This document shows, piece by piece, positions 8,130 to 16,186 of a stretch of 34,970 nt of DNA. Made by a program: the position numbers and the translations under genes. The notes beneath the pieces are model-generated. The model had not been told where the DNA came from and searched no databases. It saw only the letters and a program-made list of their open reading frames with translations. Origin of the DNA: Rhodobacter sp. (GTDB lineage Bacteria; Pseudomonadota; Alphaproteobacteria; Rhodobacterales; Rhodobacteraceae); contig JAIYAE010000036.1 in NCBI GenBank assembly GCA_027489175.1, positions 1 to 34,970 of the forward strand. The letters run 5' to 3'. The first letter of the stretch is position 1. Each line of letters starts with the position of its first letter.

Positions 8130-8160
8130 TTGACATCGGATAAAAACCCGAAAGTATGAT
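8130..8160 (+). promoter_or_regulatory. Promoter of the sugar-transport ATPase gene with shared ATCGGATA core
   Basis: A consensus -35 TTGACA (8130-8135) and a near-consensus -10 TATGAT (8155-8160) are separated by 19 bases, longer than the optimum of 17, which often goes with regulated promoters. The spacer begins with ATCGGATA (8135-8142). The same eight bases occur in the palindrome upstream of the binding-protein gene of the same transporter (12480-12496), which suggests a common regulator. Confidence 0.55.
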
Positions 8161-8187
8161 CTAATTCAGGTAGGGGAGGGGGGTCGG

Positions 8188-9255
8188 ATGGCCGCGATCA
8201 CGCTGGAGGGGGTCTCGAAGAAGTTCGGCGCGGTCGAGGTTATCCGCGACCTGAACCTGGAAATCCGAGCGGGGGAGTTTGTGGTGTTTCTCGGCCCGTC
8301 CGGGTCTGGCAAATCCACACTCCTGCGGATGATCGCGGGCCTGGAGAGCATCGATTCTGGCAAGCTTCTGATCGATGGGGTGCGGGCGGAAGGGTTGGCG
8401 CCGGGCAGCCGGAACGTGGCGATGGTATTCCAGAACTATGCGCTTTATCCCCACATGACGGTCGAAGAGAACATGGCCTTCGGCCTTCGCAACATCGGCA
8501 TGCCCGCGGACCGGATCAAGGCGCAGGTGACCGAGGCGGCGCGGATGCTGGAGATGGACAAGCTTCTGGCCCGGCGGCCGGCCGAGCTTTCGGGCGGGCA
8601 GCGGCAACGCGTGGCCATCGGTCGGGCGATCGTGAAGGAACCGAAGGCTTTCCTTTTCGATGAACCCTTGTCCAACCTGGACGCGGCGCTGCGGGTTCGG
8701 ACGCGGGTCGAACTTGCCGAACTGCACCAGCGGCTGGGATCGACGATGGTCTACGTCACGCATGACCAGACCGAGGCGATGACGCTGGCCGACCAGATCG
8801 TCATCCTGAACAACTGCCGGATCGAGCAGGTCGGCACGCCGATGCAGGTCTACAGCCGACCAGCCTCGCGCTTTGTTGCCAGCTTCATCGGCTCGCCGGC
8901 GATGAACCTTCTGCCGGTCACGCTGACCGGGCAGGACGACAGGGTAGCGGCGCGGCTGGGGGACGGGTCCGTGGTGCCGCTGCGCGGCGCGCCCAAGGGC
9001 GAGGGCCCGTGGGAACTGGGCATCCGGCCTGAGGCACTGACCCTTGCCGCCGAAGGAATGGCCCGGGCGACGGCCACGGTGGTAGAGCGGCTGGGCGACC
9101 GGACGCTGGTCTATGCCAAGCTGTCGGACGGATCGCAAGTGATCGCGCAGGACGGCGGCAAGTCGCAGGTCAAGGCGGGGGACAGTGTCGGTTTGACCTT
9201 CGACACCGCAGAGCTGCACCTTTTCGACGGTCAGGGCCTGGCCGTTTCGTTCTGA
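8188..9255 (+). CDS. Sugar ABC transporter ATP-binding protein, UgpC/MalK-like
   Basis: ATPase of a carbohydrate importer of the CUT1 type, 355 residues. Walker A is GPSGSGKST at residues 36-44, the signature is LSGGQRQR, Walker B runs FLFDEPLSNLD, and the His switch is in YVTHDQTEA. A MalK-like C-terminal regulatory domain follows from about residue 240 (GIRPEAL motif). It probably serves the binding protein and permeases at 9335-12390, which lack an ATPase of their own. It is encoded on the opposite strand and converges with them, with only 79 bases between stop codons. The start is the ATG at 8188 with a GGGGAGGGGGG run upstream. UgpC-type ATPases may serve more than one importer. Confidence 0.92.
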   Translation: MAAITLEGVSKKFGAVEVIRDLNLEIRAGEFVVFLGPSGSGKSTLLRMIAGLESIDSGKLLIDGVRAEGLAPGSRNVAMVFQNYALYPHMTVEENMAFGLRNIGMPADRIKAQVTEAARMLEMDKLLARRPAELSGGQRQRVAIGRAIVKEPKAFLFDEPLSNLDAALRVRTRVELAELHQRLGSTMVYVTHDQTEAMTLADQIVILNNCRIEQVGTPMQVYSRPASRFVASFIGSPAMNLLPVTLTGQDDRVAARLGDGSVVPLRGAPKGEGPWELGIRPEALTLAAEGMARATATVVERLGDRTLVYAKLSDGSQVIAQDGGKSQVKAGDSVGLTFDTAELHLFDGQGLAVSF

Positions 9256-9334
9256 CCTCAACCCGCGCGCATGCCCGATCCTTGCCGGAAACGACGTGGC
9301 GCCTTCATGCGCCCGGGATGTGCTTTGTGCACGC

Positions 9335-10177
9335 TTAGCCCTTGATACCGGCTGACAGCGTGATCGCCTCGGTCACCCGGCGCTGGAACAGAAGATAGGC
9401 AAGCGCGACCGGCAGACCCGCCAGCACTGCGGCGGCCAACTCACGGGCGTAGTAGACGCCGAAGGCATCGTTGACCTGGGTGATGCCAACCGTGATCGTC
9501 ATCATCTCGGTCCGGGTGACCGACAGGAACGGCCAGAGAAAGGCATTCCACGTCCAGATGAAGCAGACGATCGACAGCGCGGTCGTCACGCCCCAATTCA
9601 TCGGCAGGTAAACCCTGAAGAGAATGCGGAACTCGCCCGCGTTGTCCATCACCGCGGCCTCACGGAAATCATGTGGGACCTGATCGAAGAACTGTTTGTA
9701 GACGATGATGATGACGGGATGGATCAGCTGCGGCAGCATGATCCCCGCCCACGTATTGATCAGCCCCAACTGCGAGGTCAGCACGAAATGGTTTATGATC
9801 AACGCCTGGGTCGGCACCATGAAGCTGGCCAGGATCAGCCACCACAATAGCTTGCGACCCGGAAATTGCAGCTGTGACAAGGCATAGCCGCACAGCATCG
9901 AGGTGACGATGGTGATCACGGTCACGCCCACTGCAACCGCGATGGAGTTGACATACCAGGCGCCGATCTGCGTCGCCGTCAGGGCATGGACATAGTGCTG
10001 GAAGGTCAGGTTCTCGGGCCAGAGCTCGATGTATGGCCGGACGACCTCGTCTTCGGGTTTCAGCGAAGAGATGACGCCCCAATACAGGGGAAAGGCCCAG
10101 ATCAGCGCCATAAGGATGGTCAGAGCCGTGATCACCCCGCCCCAGAAGTTCGCCCGTCGTATGCCCGTGGCGGTCAT
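9335..10177 (-). CDS. Carbohydrate ABC transporter permease, MalG/UgpE-like
   Basis: Inner-membrane permease of the CUT1 sugar family, 280 residues with six predicted membrane segments. The EAA loop is visible as FREAAVMDNAGEFRI followed by LPMNWG. Its ATG overlaps the stop of the preceding permease as ATGA (10174-10177), so the pair is translationally coupled. It is the last gene of the regulator, arabinofuranosidase, binding protein, permease, permease series. An arabinoside or arabino-oligosaccharide cargo is inferred from the neighbouring GH51 enzyme. Confidence 0.91.
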   Translation of the reverse strand: MTATGIRRANFWGGVITALTILMALIWAFPLYWGVISSLKPEDEVVRPYIELWPENLTFQHYVHALTATQIGAWYVNSIAVAVGVTVITIVTSMLCGYALSQLQFPGRKLLWWLILASFMVPTQALIINHFVLTSQLGLINTWAGIMLPQLIHPVIIIVYKQFFDQVPHDFREAAVMDNAGEFRILFRVYLPMNWGVTTALSIVCFIWTWNAFLWPFLSVTRTEMMTITVGITQVNDAFGVYYARELAAAVLAGLPVALAYLLFQRRVTEAITLSAGIKG

Positions 10178-11055
10178 TTGCGCCCCCCGGCCAGCCGCAA
10201 GAGCTGAAACTGCAGGACCGAGACCACGACAACCAGAACGAACAAAGTCACGGCCACCGCCGCAGCCCGGCCGCCCTGATCCTGCTGAAAGGCGCGCTGA
10301 AATACATAGTAGACCAGCACCATGTTGTCGTTCGGCCGCCCGCCTTGCGAGAACAGATATACCTGGTCGAAGATCTTGAGCTGCGCGATCAGCTGGATCG
10401 TGAAGACCAGGCTGGTGACTGGCCAGAGAAGCGGCCAGGTGATGCGGCGAAAGGTCGTCCAGCGGCCGGCATTGTCCAGCGCAGCGGCCTCATAGATCTC
10501 GACCGGGATCGACCGCAGGCCCGCCAGAAAAAGAAGGATTGAGAATCCCGCGGTCCACCAGATGGTGACGATACCCACAGCTGGCATGAACCACTCGCGG
10601 GATTTTGTGATCGGAATGCGCTCAAGACCAAGAAGGTCAAGGATGTGCATCGAAATCCCGAACTGGAAGTTCAGCACCCAGTCCCAGATCAGATAGACGA
10701 CCGAGACCGGCAGGATATAGGGAAGAAAGAACAGCGCCAGGATTGCCGCCTGCAGCCGGCCCTTCAGGCGCGAAACGCCAAGCGAGATCAGAAGCGCGAT
10801 GATCGTGCCGGGCAGGACGGTCAGCAGCACGAAATAGGCGGTGTTCCAGGCCGCGGTGCGAAAGCGCGGGTCGCTGTCGAGGCGCGCATAGTTGTCCAGG
10901 CCCACCCATTCGCCTGACCCGATCAAGGGGGCGTCAGTGAAGGAGATCCCGAACATCTGGATCGTCGGCCAGACGAAGACCAGAAGATAGATCGCCAGAA
11001 ACGGCGCCACCAGCACGGCGGCGACCAAGGCATCCTTGCGGCGGTTGGTCAGCAT
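10174..11055 (-). CDS. Carbohydrate ABC transporter permease, MalF/UgpA-like
   Basis: Partner permease, 293 residues and about six membrane segments. The EAA loop reads EIYEAAALDNAGRW followed by TWPLLWPV. ATG 11053-11055 (MLTNRRKDAL) was chosen over the open frame reaching 11115 because the first membrane helix follows directly and the longer version would run through the hairpin at 11074-11106. The ribosome binding site GGGGAC is modest. Coupled to the next permease by a four-base overlap. Confidence 0.91.
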   Translation of the reverse strand: MLTNRRKDALVAAVLVAPFLAIYLLVFVWPTIQMFGISFTDAPLIGSGEWVGLDNYARLDSDPRFRTAAWNTAYFVLLTVLPGTIIALLISLGVSRLKGRLQAAILALFFLPYILPVSVVYLIWDWVLNFQFGISMHILDLLGLERIPITKSREWFMPAVGIVTIWWTAGFSILLFLAGLRSIPVEIYEAAALDNAGRWTTFRRITWPLLWPVTSLVFTIQLIAQLKIFDQVYLFSQGGRPNDNMVLVYYVFQRAFQQDQGGRAAAVAVTLFVLVVVVSVLQFQLLRLAGGRK

Positions 11056-11073
11056 GGCGATGTCCCCGAAAGC

Positions 11074-11106
11074 TCCGGGCCGTCCGGGGAGCACGGACGG
11101 CCCGGA
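11074..11106. promoter_or_regulatory. Intercistronic GC hairpin between binding-protein and permease genes
   Basis: A 13-bp perfect stem (11074-11086 with 11094-11106, core CCGGGCCGTCCG) with a seven-base loop lies in the 63-base gap between the binding-protein stop and the permease ATG. It sits at the same place in its operon as the hairpin at 4546-4571. No T-tract follows. A role in giving more binding protein than permease by mRNA stabilisation or partial termination is inference. Confidence 0.62.
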
Positions 11107-11118
11107 ATGTGGCAAGCC

Positions 11119-12390
11119 TTAAAGAGCGTTCAGCTCTTCCTTGATGGATTCCACGGCTTCTGCTGGGTCCATTTCACCGTTCAGGGTCGGGACGAAGTAG
11201 GTGGACATGACGTCGAAGATCGGCCCGGCCACGCCCGCAAGCGGGGTTTTGGGGTCGAAGATCATGTTGGCTGTCAGGGTCGAGTAGGTCGCGTTCGGCT
11301 CCATCGCCGCGTATTCGGGCGAAGCGGTGACTGTGCCGTTTGCCGGGATGTGACCGGCCGTCGCCCAGAAGAGCGAATTCTTCGACATCCAGGACATGAT
11401 TTCCAGAACGGCGGCGCGCTTTTCGGGCGTCATCTCCTTACCCTGGTTCAGGGGCAGCGCGAAAGCATGGCTGTCGGCATAGGTTGCGGGCTTGTCGAAG
11501 ATCACCGGCAGTTCCACCGCGCCCCAGTTGAACAGCTTTCCTTGCGCGTTCAGGTCGGTCATCGTCGGCACTTCCCAGACGCCGTTGATCATCATCGCCG
11601 CCTCACCGCTGGTGAAAAGCGCGACGGTGGCCGGATAGTCGGTATAGGTCGACTGCAGGCCGGCGGTCGTCCATTCCGATAGGACGCCCAGTGCGTTGGC
11701 CAGTTTGTCACCATTGTCGCCGGCAAGGAATTCGCCGTCGGTCATCAGCTCGCCGTTCTGCTGACCAACCAGCGAATAGATCGTGCGGAACATGAAGTTG
11801 CCGTCGGCGGTGACCGAGCCCAGCGGGAACTTGACGCCATTGTCCTTCAGCGCCTGCAGCGTGGCGGTAAAGCCTTCGCGGCTGTCCATGCCCTTGGGCT
11901 TGCCGGTTTCGTCCAGCATGCCTGCGGCTTCCAGAAGGTCCTTGTTGTAGTAAAGGACGATCGGATGGGTATCCAGCGGTACGGCATATTGCTTGCCGTC
12001 GATGCTGACCGCATCCCAGGTGGCAGGGGCAAAGTCACCCTGGCCCAGGCCCATCGCGGCCCAGTCCTCTGCCGTGATTTCCTGCAGGACGCCCTGCTGC
12101 ACCGCGAGCGGGATGCGGCTGGCGTGATAGGTCATGATGTCCGGCGCCTCACCCACCGCGGCCGAGGTCTGGACCTTGGCGTAGAACGGGGTGCCCCATT
12201 CCAGCGTCGTGGCGTCAATCTTGATCTGGCCCGCGTGCGCGGCGTTGAAGTCCTCGATCAGCTTCTTCATCCGCACGCCGTCGCCGCCGCCCAGGAAATC
12301 CCACCAGACGACAGTCTCTTCCGCGCGCGCGACCCCGGCAAAACCGATGGTGGCGACGATGGCGGACTTCAGCAATCCACTTATGGTCAT
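11119..12390 (-). CDS. Sugar ABC transporter substrate-binding protein
   Basis: Periplasmic binding protein of the CUT1 importer, 423 residues. A Sec signal peptide is visible (hydrophobic LLKSAIVATIGFAGV, cleavage after ARA near residue 23), and the mature start EETVVWWDFLGGGDG is typical of family 1 sugar-binding proteins. The ATG at 12388-12390 is preceded by GGAGGGAGG at good spacing, a very strong site that agrees with the high demand for a binding protein. It follows the arabinofuranosidase gene by 106 bases that carry a palindrome. Ligand inferred to be arabinose-containing saccharides. Confidence 0.92.
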   Translation of the reverse strand: MTISGLLKSAIVATIGFAGVARAEETVVWWDFLGGGDGVRMKKLIEDFNAAHAGQIKIDATTLEWGTPFYAKVQTSAAVGEAPDIMTYHASRIPLAVQQGVLQEITAEDWAAMGLGQGDFAPATWDAVSIDGKQYAVPLDTHPIVLYYNKDLLEAAGMLDETGKPKGMDSREGFTATLQALKDNGVKFPLGSVTADGNFMFRTIYSLVGQQNGELMTDGEFLAGDNGDKLANALGVLSEWTTAGLQSTYTDYPATVALFTSGEAAMMINGVWEVPTMTDLNAQGKLFNWGAVELPVIFDKPATYADSHAFALPLNQGKEMTPEKRAAVLEIMSWMSKNSLFWATAGHIPANGTVTASPEYAAMEPNATYSTLTANMIFDPKTPLAGVAGPIFDVMSTYFVPTLNGEMDPAEAVESIKEELNAL

Positions 12391-12479
12391 CTTTTCCTCC
12401 CTCCAAACGGCGTGGTTCGCCGCGTCTCGTGAGAAAAGCGTATCGCCTTTCCCGATTCGATCAACTCAAACCTGATATA

Positions 12480-12496
12480 TATCCGATAGTCGGATA
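12480..12496. promoter_or_regulatory. Candidate operator palindrome upstream of the sugar-binding-protein gene
   Basis: TATCCGA (12480-12486) and its exact complement TCGGATA (12490-12496) are separated by TAG. The element begins directly after the arabinofuranosidase stop codon and lies about 90 bases upstream of the binding-protein ATG. The half-site with one more base (ATCGGATA) recurs in the promoter of the separately encoded ATPase at 8135-8142. This is the best candidate for the binding site of the local regulator; which protein binds is unknown. Confidence 0.5.
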
Positions 12497-14002
12497 CTAA
12501 AGCGTGACCCGGATCATCGAGTAGGAATGCGGCGGCAGGGTCAGGTGCAGCCCCTTTCCGCCCAACTTTGCACCGCTGCCCTTCTGCGGGGCGACGTTGT
12601 CCGGTTTGGCCTTCGAGTTACGCGCCTCAAGGTCCGTGTGCTTGATCAGCGTGTGCTCAACCGTCTTCGCGGCAAAGCCGTCCAGCGCAAGATCGACCTC
12701 CATTGGCTCGGCCCCGTTACGGTTGATGGCAAAGAAGGTCAGCGTGCCCGCGTCGTCATCCCGCACACCCGCGATGTCCAGCCAAGGCACCCCGGCCGCG
12801 GCGTCGGCGTCATAGCTTGGCACCTCGACCGCCAGCTGCATCGCCGTGCCGCGCCCATGCTTGGACGCGAAGAGGAACGGCCAGTAGATCGTCTGCCGCC
12901 AGGCCGGACCGCCCGGTTCGGTCATGATCGGGGCGATCACGTTCACCAGTTGCGCGATACAGGCGATCTTCACCACATCGGCGCGACGGATGAAGGTGTT
13001 CAGGATGCAGCCGACCTGCAGCACGTCCTCGAAATTATACTGGTCTTCCAGCAGCACAGGCGCCTCTGGCCAGTCCCATGTCCGCATCCGCTCGGCATCC
13101 GCCTTGCGTTCATGATACCAGACGTTCCATTCGTCGAAGGAAATCGTCACCTGCCGCTTCGAGCGCTTCTTCGCCTTCACATAGTCGATGATCCCGGAAA
13201 CGGTGCCGATGTAGGTGTCCAGCTTCTGCGGCAAAGCGAGGAACTCGTTGGAGTTTTTCTCGTAGTTCTCGAAATACATGTGCAGGCTGATGTGATCGAC
13301 CTGATCGTAGGTTTCCTCCAGCACCGTCGCTTCCCATTGCGGGTAGGTCGGCATGTTGGAATGACTTGAGCCGCAAACCACCAGTTCCAGCGTCGGGTCC
13401 AGGCCCCGCAGCGCCTTGGCCGTCTCGTTCGCCAGATGCCCGTATTCGCCGGCGGACTTGTGGCCGACCTGCCAGGGCCCGTCCATCTCATTGCCCAGGC
13501 ACCAAAGCCGGCAATTCCACGGGTCCTTGCGCCCGTTCTTGGCCCGCAGGTCCGACCAGTAAGTCCCGCCCTTGTGGTTGACGTATTCAACAAAGGCCCG
13601 CGCCTCGTCGAGGCCGCGTGAGCCGAGGTTGACCGCCAGCATCATCTCGGTCCCGGCCTTCTCGGCCCAGTCGGCGAATTCGTGGATGCCGACCTGATTG
13701 CTTTCCGTCGTCCGCCAAGCAAGGTCCAACCGCTTGGGCCGCTGGTCCTTGGGGCCGATCCCGTCTTCCCAGTTGTAGGCCGACACGAAGTTGCCGCCGG
13801 GATAGCGACAGATCGGTGTGTCCAGCGCGCGCACAAGGTCAATCACGTCGCGGCGCATGCCCTGATCGTCAGCGGTTGGATGGCCGGGCTCGTAGATGCC
13901 GGTGTAGACCGCCCGGCCCAGATGCTCCAGAAACGACCCGTATAGCCGCTTGTCGATATCCGCGATTGTGTAGGCGCTGTGCGCCGTGACCCTGGCTTTC
14001 AT
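12497..14002 (-). CDS. abfA: Alpha-L-arabinofuranosidase, GH51
   Basis: Glycoside hydrolase that releases terminal alpha-L-arabinofuranosyl residues from arabino-oligosaccharides by the retaining mechanism, 501 residues. The acid/base Glu172 is seen in CLGNEMDGPWQ and the nucleophile Glu291 in ISFDEWNVW, both GH51 signatures; the TIM-barrel start FLEHLGRAVYTGIYEP is also typical. No signal peptide is present, so it acts in the cytoplasm on imported oligosaccharides. ATG 14000-14002 was chosen over a frame start at 14035 because a GGGGGGAAAG site precedes it and the family start MKARVTAHSAY follows. It lies between its likely regulator and the importer genes. Confidence 0.95.
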   Translation of the reverse strand: MKARVTAHSAYTIADIDKRLYGSFLEHLGRAVYTGIYEPGHPTADDQGMRRDVIDLVRALDTPICRYPGGNFVSAYNWEDGIGPKDQRPKRLDLAWRTTESNQVGIHEFADWAEKAGTEMMLAVNLGSRGLDEARAFVEYVNHKGGTYWSDLRAKNGRKDPWNCRLWCLGNEMDGPWQVGHKSAGEYGHLANETAKALRGLDPTLELVVCGSSHSNMPTYPQWEATVLEETYDQVDHISLHMYFENYEKNSNEFLALPQKLDTYIGTVSGIIDYVKAKKRSKRQVTISFDEWNVWYHERKADAERMRTWDWPEAPVLLEDQYNFEDVLQVGCILNTFIRRADVVKIACIAQLVNVIAPIMTEPGGPAWRQTIYWPFLFASKHGRGTAMQLAVEVPSYDADAAAGVPWLDIAGVRDDDAGTLTFFAINRNGAEPMEVDLALDGFAAKTVEHTLIKHTDLEARNSKAKPDNVAPQKGSGAKLGGKGLHLTLPPHSYSMIRVTL

Positions 14003-14035
14003 CTTTCCCCCCGTCCGAATGATGCACATCTGCAC

Positions 14036-14063
14036 TTCCGGTCTATACCAGCTTTTCCGGTAT
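14036..14063. promoter_or_regulatory. Direct repeats upstream of abfA
   Basis: TTCCGGT occurs twice (14036-14042 and 14055-14061), 19 bases apart, close to two helical turns; an ATACC/GGTAT inverted pair overlaps them. The location, 34-61 bases upstream of the abfA ATG and just after the regulator stop, suits a regulator site. The motif differs from the 12480 palindrome, so it may be chance. Confidence 0.28.
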
Positions 14064-14104
14064 TGTTGGTCGCAGCGGAAGAGTCGGTCAAGCGAAAAGG
14101 TGGG

Positions 14105-15031
14105 TCAGGCCCGCAGCAGCCGCAGGGTGATGTCCTGGTCGTGGTTGCCAAAGCCGCGGCCAAAAATGTTCAGGCCGCCGGGGTGGCGGGCATCGTCCTT
14201 GATCCCGATGCGCACCCGGATCGAGCGGTGATTGTCCAGTTCCAGGTCCTTCAACGTGCAGTCGGACACCCGCTGTCCGTCAAGGTAGGTGCCCGTGGTC
14301 GTCACCTCCCACCGCTTCAGGTCGCCGTATTGCGAACCGGCCAGCTTCCACCAGTCCGGCGTGAATTTGCCGCGTTTGTCGCCATAGTCGCCCGGCGAGG
14401 TCCACGTGCCGATCTCATGCCCGTTTAGCGTCACCGTGATGTCCGAGGGCCAGTCCTTCGACGTGCCCGGCACCTCGGAGGACAGTTCCGTCACCAGTTC
14501 GACGGACTTGACCGATGTGCCGGCCAGCTTGGCGTTGTTTGGGAACTGGTATTCGACAAAACCCCTTGTAAACCAAAGCAGTCCGGCGCGCATGCGGTCC
14601 GGGTCAAGGAAGGTGTCCGGCACGTCAAGAAGGCCGATCACACCGTCGGGAGAGCACAATCCGCAGGGCGCAGACACCTCGCAGCGCGTGTACAGACCGA
14701 TCGGCATGGCCACCTCGATCGCATCCGAAAGCTGGGCCGGTGGCGGGTCCTTGAAGGCGATCAGAAGCTCGGTGAAGGTCGACAGGCAGATCTTCTGGCT
14801 GCCCTTCCGGCCCTTTTCCGACCGCGTCTGAACCAGACCGACGTCCACCAGGATCTGGATGTTAGATGAGACGGTGGATTGCGGCAGGCCAAGGTCTTCC
14901 GAGATCTGGTTGACGTTGCGTGGCCCGCCCCGTGTCAGGTGTTCCAGAATTCGGGCGCGAACCTCGCTGGCAAGACTGCGCAGAATGTCCTGTCGCTCCA
15001 GGGGGTCAACAACGAGGATTTGATTTGTCAT
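14105..15031 (-). CDS. ArsR-type HTH transcriptional regulator with long C-terminal domain
   Basis: Probable one-component regulator of the arabinoside genes, 308 residues, about three times a plain ArsR protein. Residues about 14-75 form a winged helix (ILRSLASEVRARILEHL, then QISEDLGLPQSTVSSNIQIL) of the ArsR/COG4189 type. Residues about 110-308 are rich in beta strands and aromatic and charged residues (DWPSDITVTLNG, DWWKLAGSQYGDLKRWEV) and look like a jelly-roll sugar-sensing module, which is inference. Three cysteines at 117, 123 and 126 could form a metal or redox site. ATG 15029-15031 was preferred over an open frame to 15214. Its upstream region has the 9-base repeat CGTGATGCC twice on the minus strand. 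It precedes abfA in the same direction. Confidence 0.82.
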   Translation of the reverse strand: MTNQILVVDPLERQDILRSLASEVRARILEHLTRGGPRNVNQISEDLGLPQSTVSSNIQILVDVGLVQTRSEKGRKGSQKICLSTFTELLIAFKDPPPAQLSDAIEVAMPIGLYTRCEVSAPCGLCSPDGVIGLLDVPDTFLDPDRMRAGLLWFTRGFVEYQFPNNAKLAGTSVKSVELVTELSSEVPGTSKDWPSDITVTLNGHEIGTWTSPGDYGDKRGKFTPDWWKLAGSQYGDLKRWEVTTTGTYLDGQRVSDCTLKDLELDNHRSIRVRIGIKDDARHPGGLNIFGRGFGNHDQDITLRLLRA

Positions 15032-15157
15032 GGCATCACGCTTTCCGGCATCACGCGTTCGTATCAGGAACTCCGATGCAAATAAAGCTGGTCGAAGACC
15101 GCGCATCCATTTGCAAACGCGGGCTGTGGAACCCGCTTCCCTGTGTGATCTTTTGGA

Positions 15158-15175
15158 TGTCCCGGGCAGGGACAG
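15158..15175 (-). repeat. 18-base palindromic repeat, copy 1
   Basis: On the minus strand the sequence reads CTGTCCCTGCCCGGGACA, containing the hairpin TGTCCC-loop-GGGACA. The identical 18 bases occur on the plus strand at 32122-32139. Both copies are intergenic. This copy lies between the divergent ArsR-type regulator and the intradiol-dioxygenase-like gene. Probably a member of a dispersed palindromic repeat family; that is inference from two copies. Confidence 0.55.
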
Positions 15176-15303
15176 GATGTGCTGGCTTGGGAAATCAAGG
15201 GCTTGGCTTTTCATTTTAAGGAAACCTCAACACTTGCCGACCCTTGCGACGGAAACTTCGCAGCCCCACGTATTAGGGGTCCAAGCGCAAACGGAGCCTG
15301 TCC

Positions 15304-16167
15304 ATGCCCAACCCTGAAGATCCCGCCCCGCAGGCAAACGGCGGCCCAGATGCGGAGCATGACCATGGGCCAGAAGGGTTGGCTGCCGATCTGCCGCATC
15401 TGATGACCCGGCGGCTGATGGTGGCGGGGCTGGCGATGGGCGGAGCGGCACTGTCCCTGTGGGCGGCGCGTGGCGGGGCTGCGGTGACCGCAACCTCGGC
15501 GGATGGGTCGGTCTGCGTCCAGCAGCCGGCCGCAACCGCCGGGCCCTTTCCGGCCGATGGCAGCAACATGCGCGACGGCCAGACCGTCAACATCCTGACC
15601 GAGGCGGGCGTGATCCGTGAGGATATCCGCCCCAGCATCGGCGGGCTGACCCCGGTGGCCGAGGGCGTGCCGATGCAGGTGGAGATTTCGCTGGTCGATG
15701 TGAACCGCGCCTGTGCGCCCCTTGCCGGACATGCGGTCTACTTGTGGCAATGCGATGCGGCGGGGGTCTATTCGATCTATGGTGCCCCCGACCGCAACTA
15801 TCTGCGTGGCGTGGCGATCAGCGATGCCCAAGGCCGGCTGCGGTTGACCACGGTCTTCCCCGGCTGCTATCCGGGCCGCTGGCCGCATCTGCATTTCGAG
15901 GTCTTCGCCAGCGCCGATGATGCCGTCCGGGGTGGGCCTGCGCTGTTGACCGGGCAATTTGCCCTGCCCGAGGCAGAGTGCCGGGCCGTCTATTCCGAAG
16001 GCGGGGCCTATGCCGCCAGCATGCCTGCGCTGGAGGGCGTCAGCCTGACCCGCGACGGCATTTTCCGCCGCAGTTCTGCCGAAGAGCTGGCGGCGCAGAC
16101 GCTGGTCCTTACGGGCGGTGCGGCGCAGGGCTACCGGGCAACCGGACAGGTCGGGCTGGTGCTTTAA
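15304..16167 (+). CDS. Tat-exported intradiol ring-cleavage dioxygenase-like protein
   Basis: Protein of 287 residues related to the catechol/protocatechuate intradiol dioxygenases, which use non-haem Fe(III). The four iron ligands of the family can be placed: Tyr156 (DAAGVYS), Tyr189, His195 and His197 (FPGCYPGRWPHLHF). A twin-arginine motif MTRRLMVAG at residues 34-42 followed by a hydrophobic Ala/Gly stretch predicts export of the folded enzyme, so it would act in the periplasm, unlike the cytoplasmic catabolic enzymes. It starts at ATG 15304 with CGGAG seven bases upstream, which gives an unusual 33-residue polar extension before the Tat motif. Four cysteines in the mature part (71, 137, 150, 188) could form disulfides. 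The substrate is unknown; there are no neighbouring aromatic-pathway genes. Confidence 0.85.
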   Translation: MPNPEDPAPQANGGPDAEHDHGPEGLAADLPHLMTRRLMVAGLAMGGAALSLWAARGGAAVTATSADGSVCVQQPAATAGPFPADGSNMRDGQTVNILTEAGVIREDIRPSIGGLTPVAEGVPMQVEISLVDVNRACAPLAGHAVYLWQCDAAGVYSIYGAPDRNYLRGVAISDAQGRLRLTTVFPGCYPGRWPHLHFEVFASADDAVRGGPALLTGQFALPEAECRAVYSEGGAYAASMPALEGVSLTRDGIFRRSSAEELAAQTLVLTGGAAQGYRATGQVGLVL

Positions 16168-16186
16168 GCGCAGCGCCGGGGGTGGG

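Noticed and set aside
7585..8133. Open frames in the gap after the GntR gene
   Set aside because: No ribosome binding site, no motif, Ser/Cys/Arg-rich composition typical of non-coding frames.
8161..9261. 366-residue minus-strand open frame
   Set aside because: Antisense to the sugar-transport ATPase, which has all ABC motifs.
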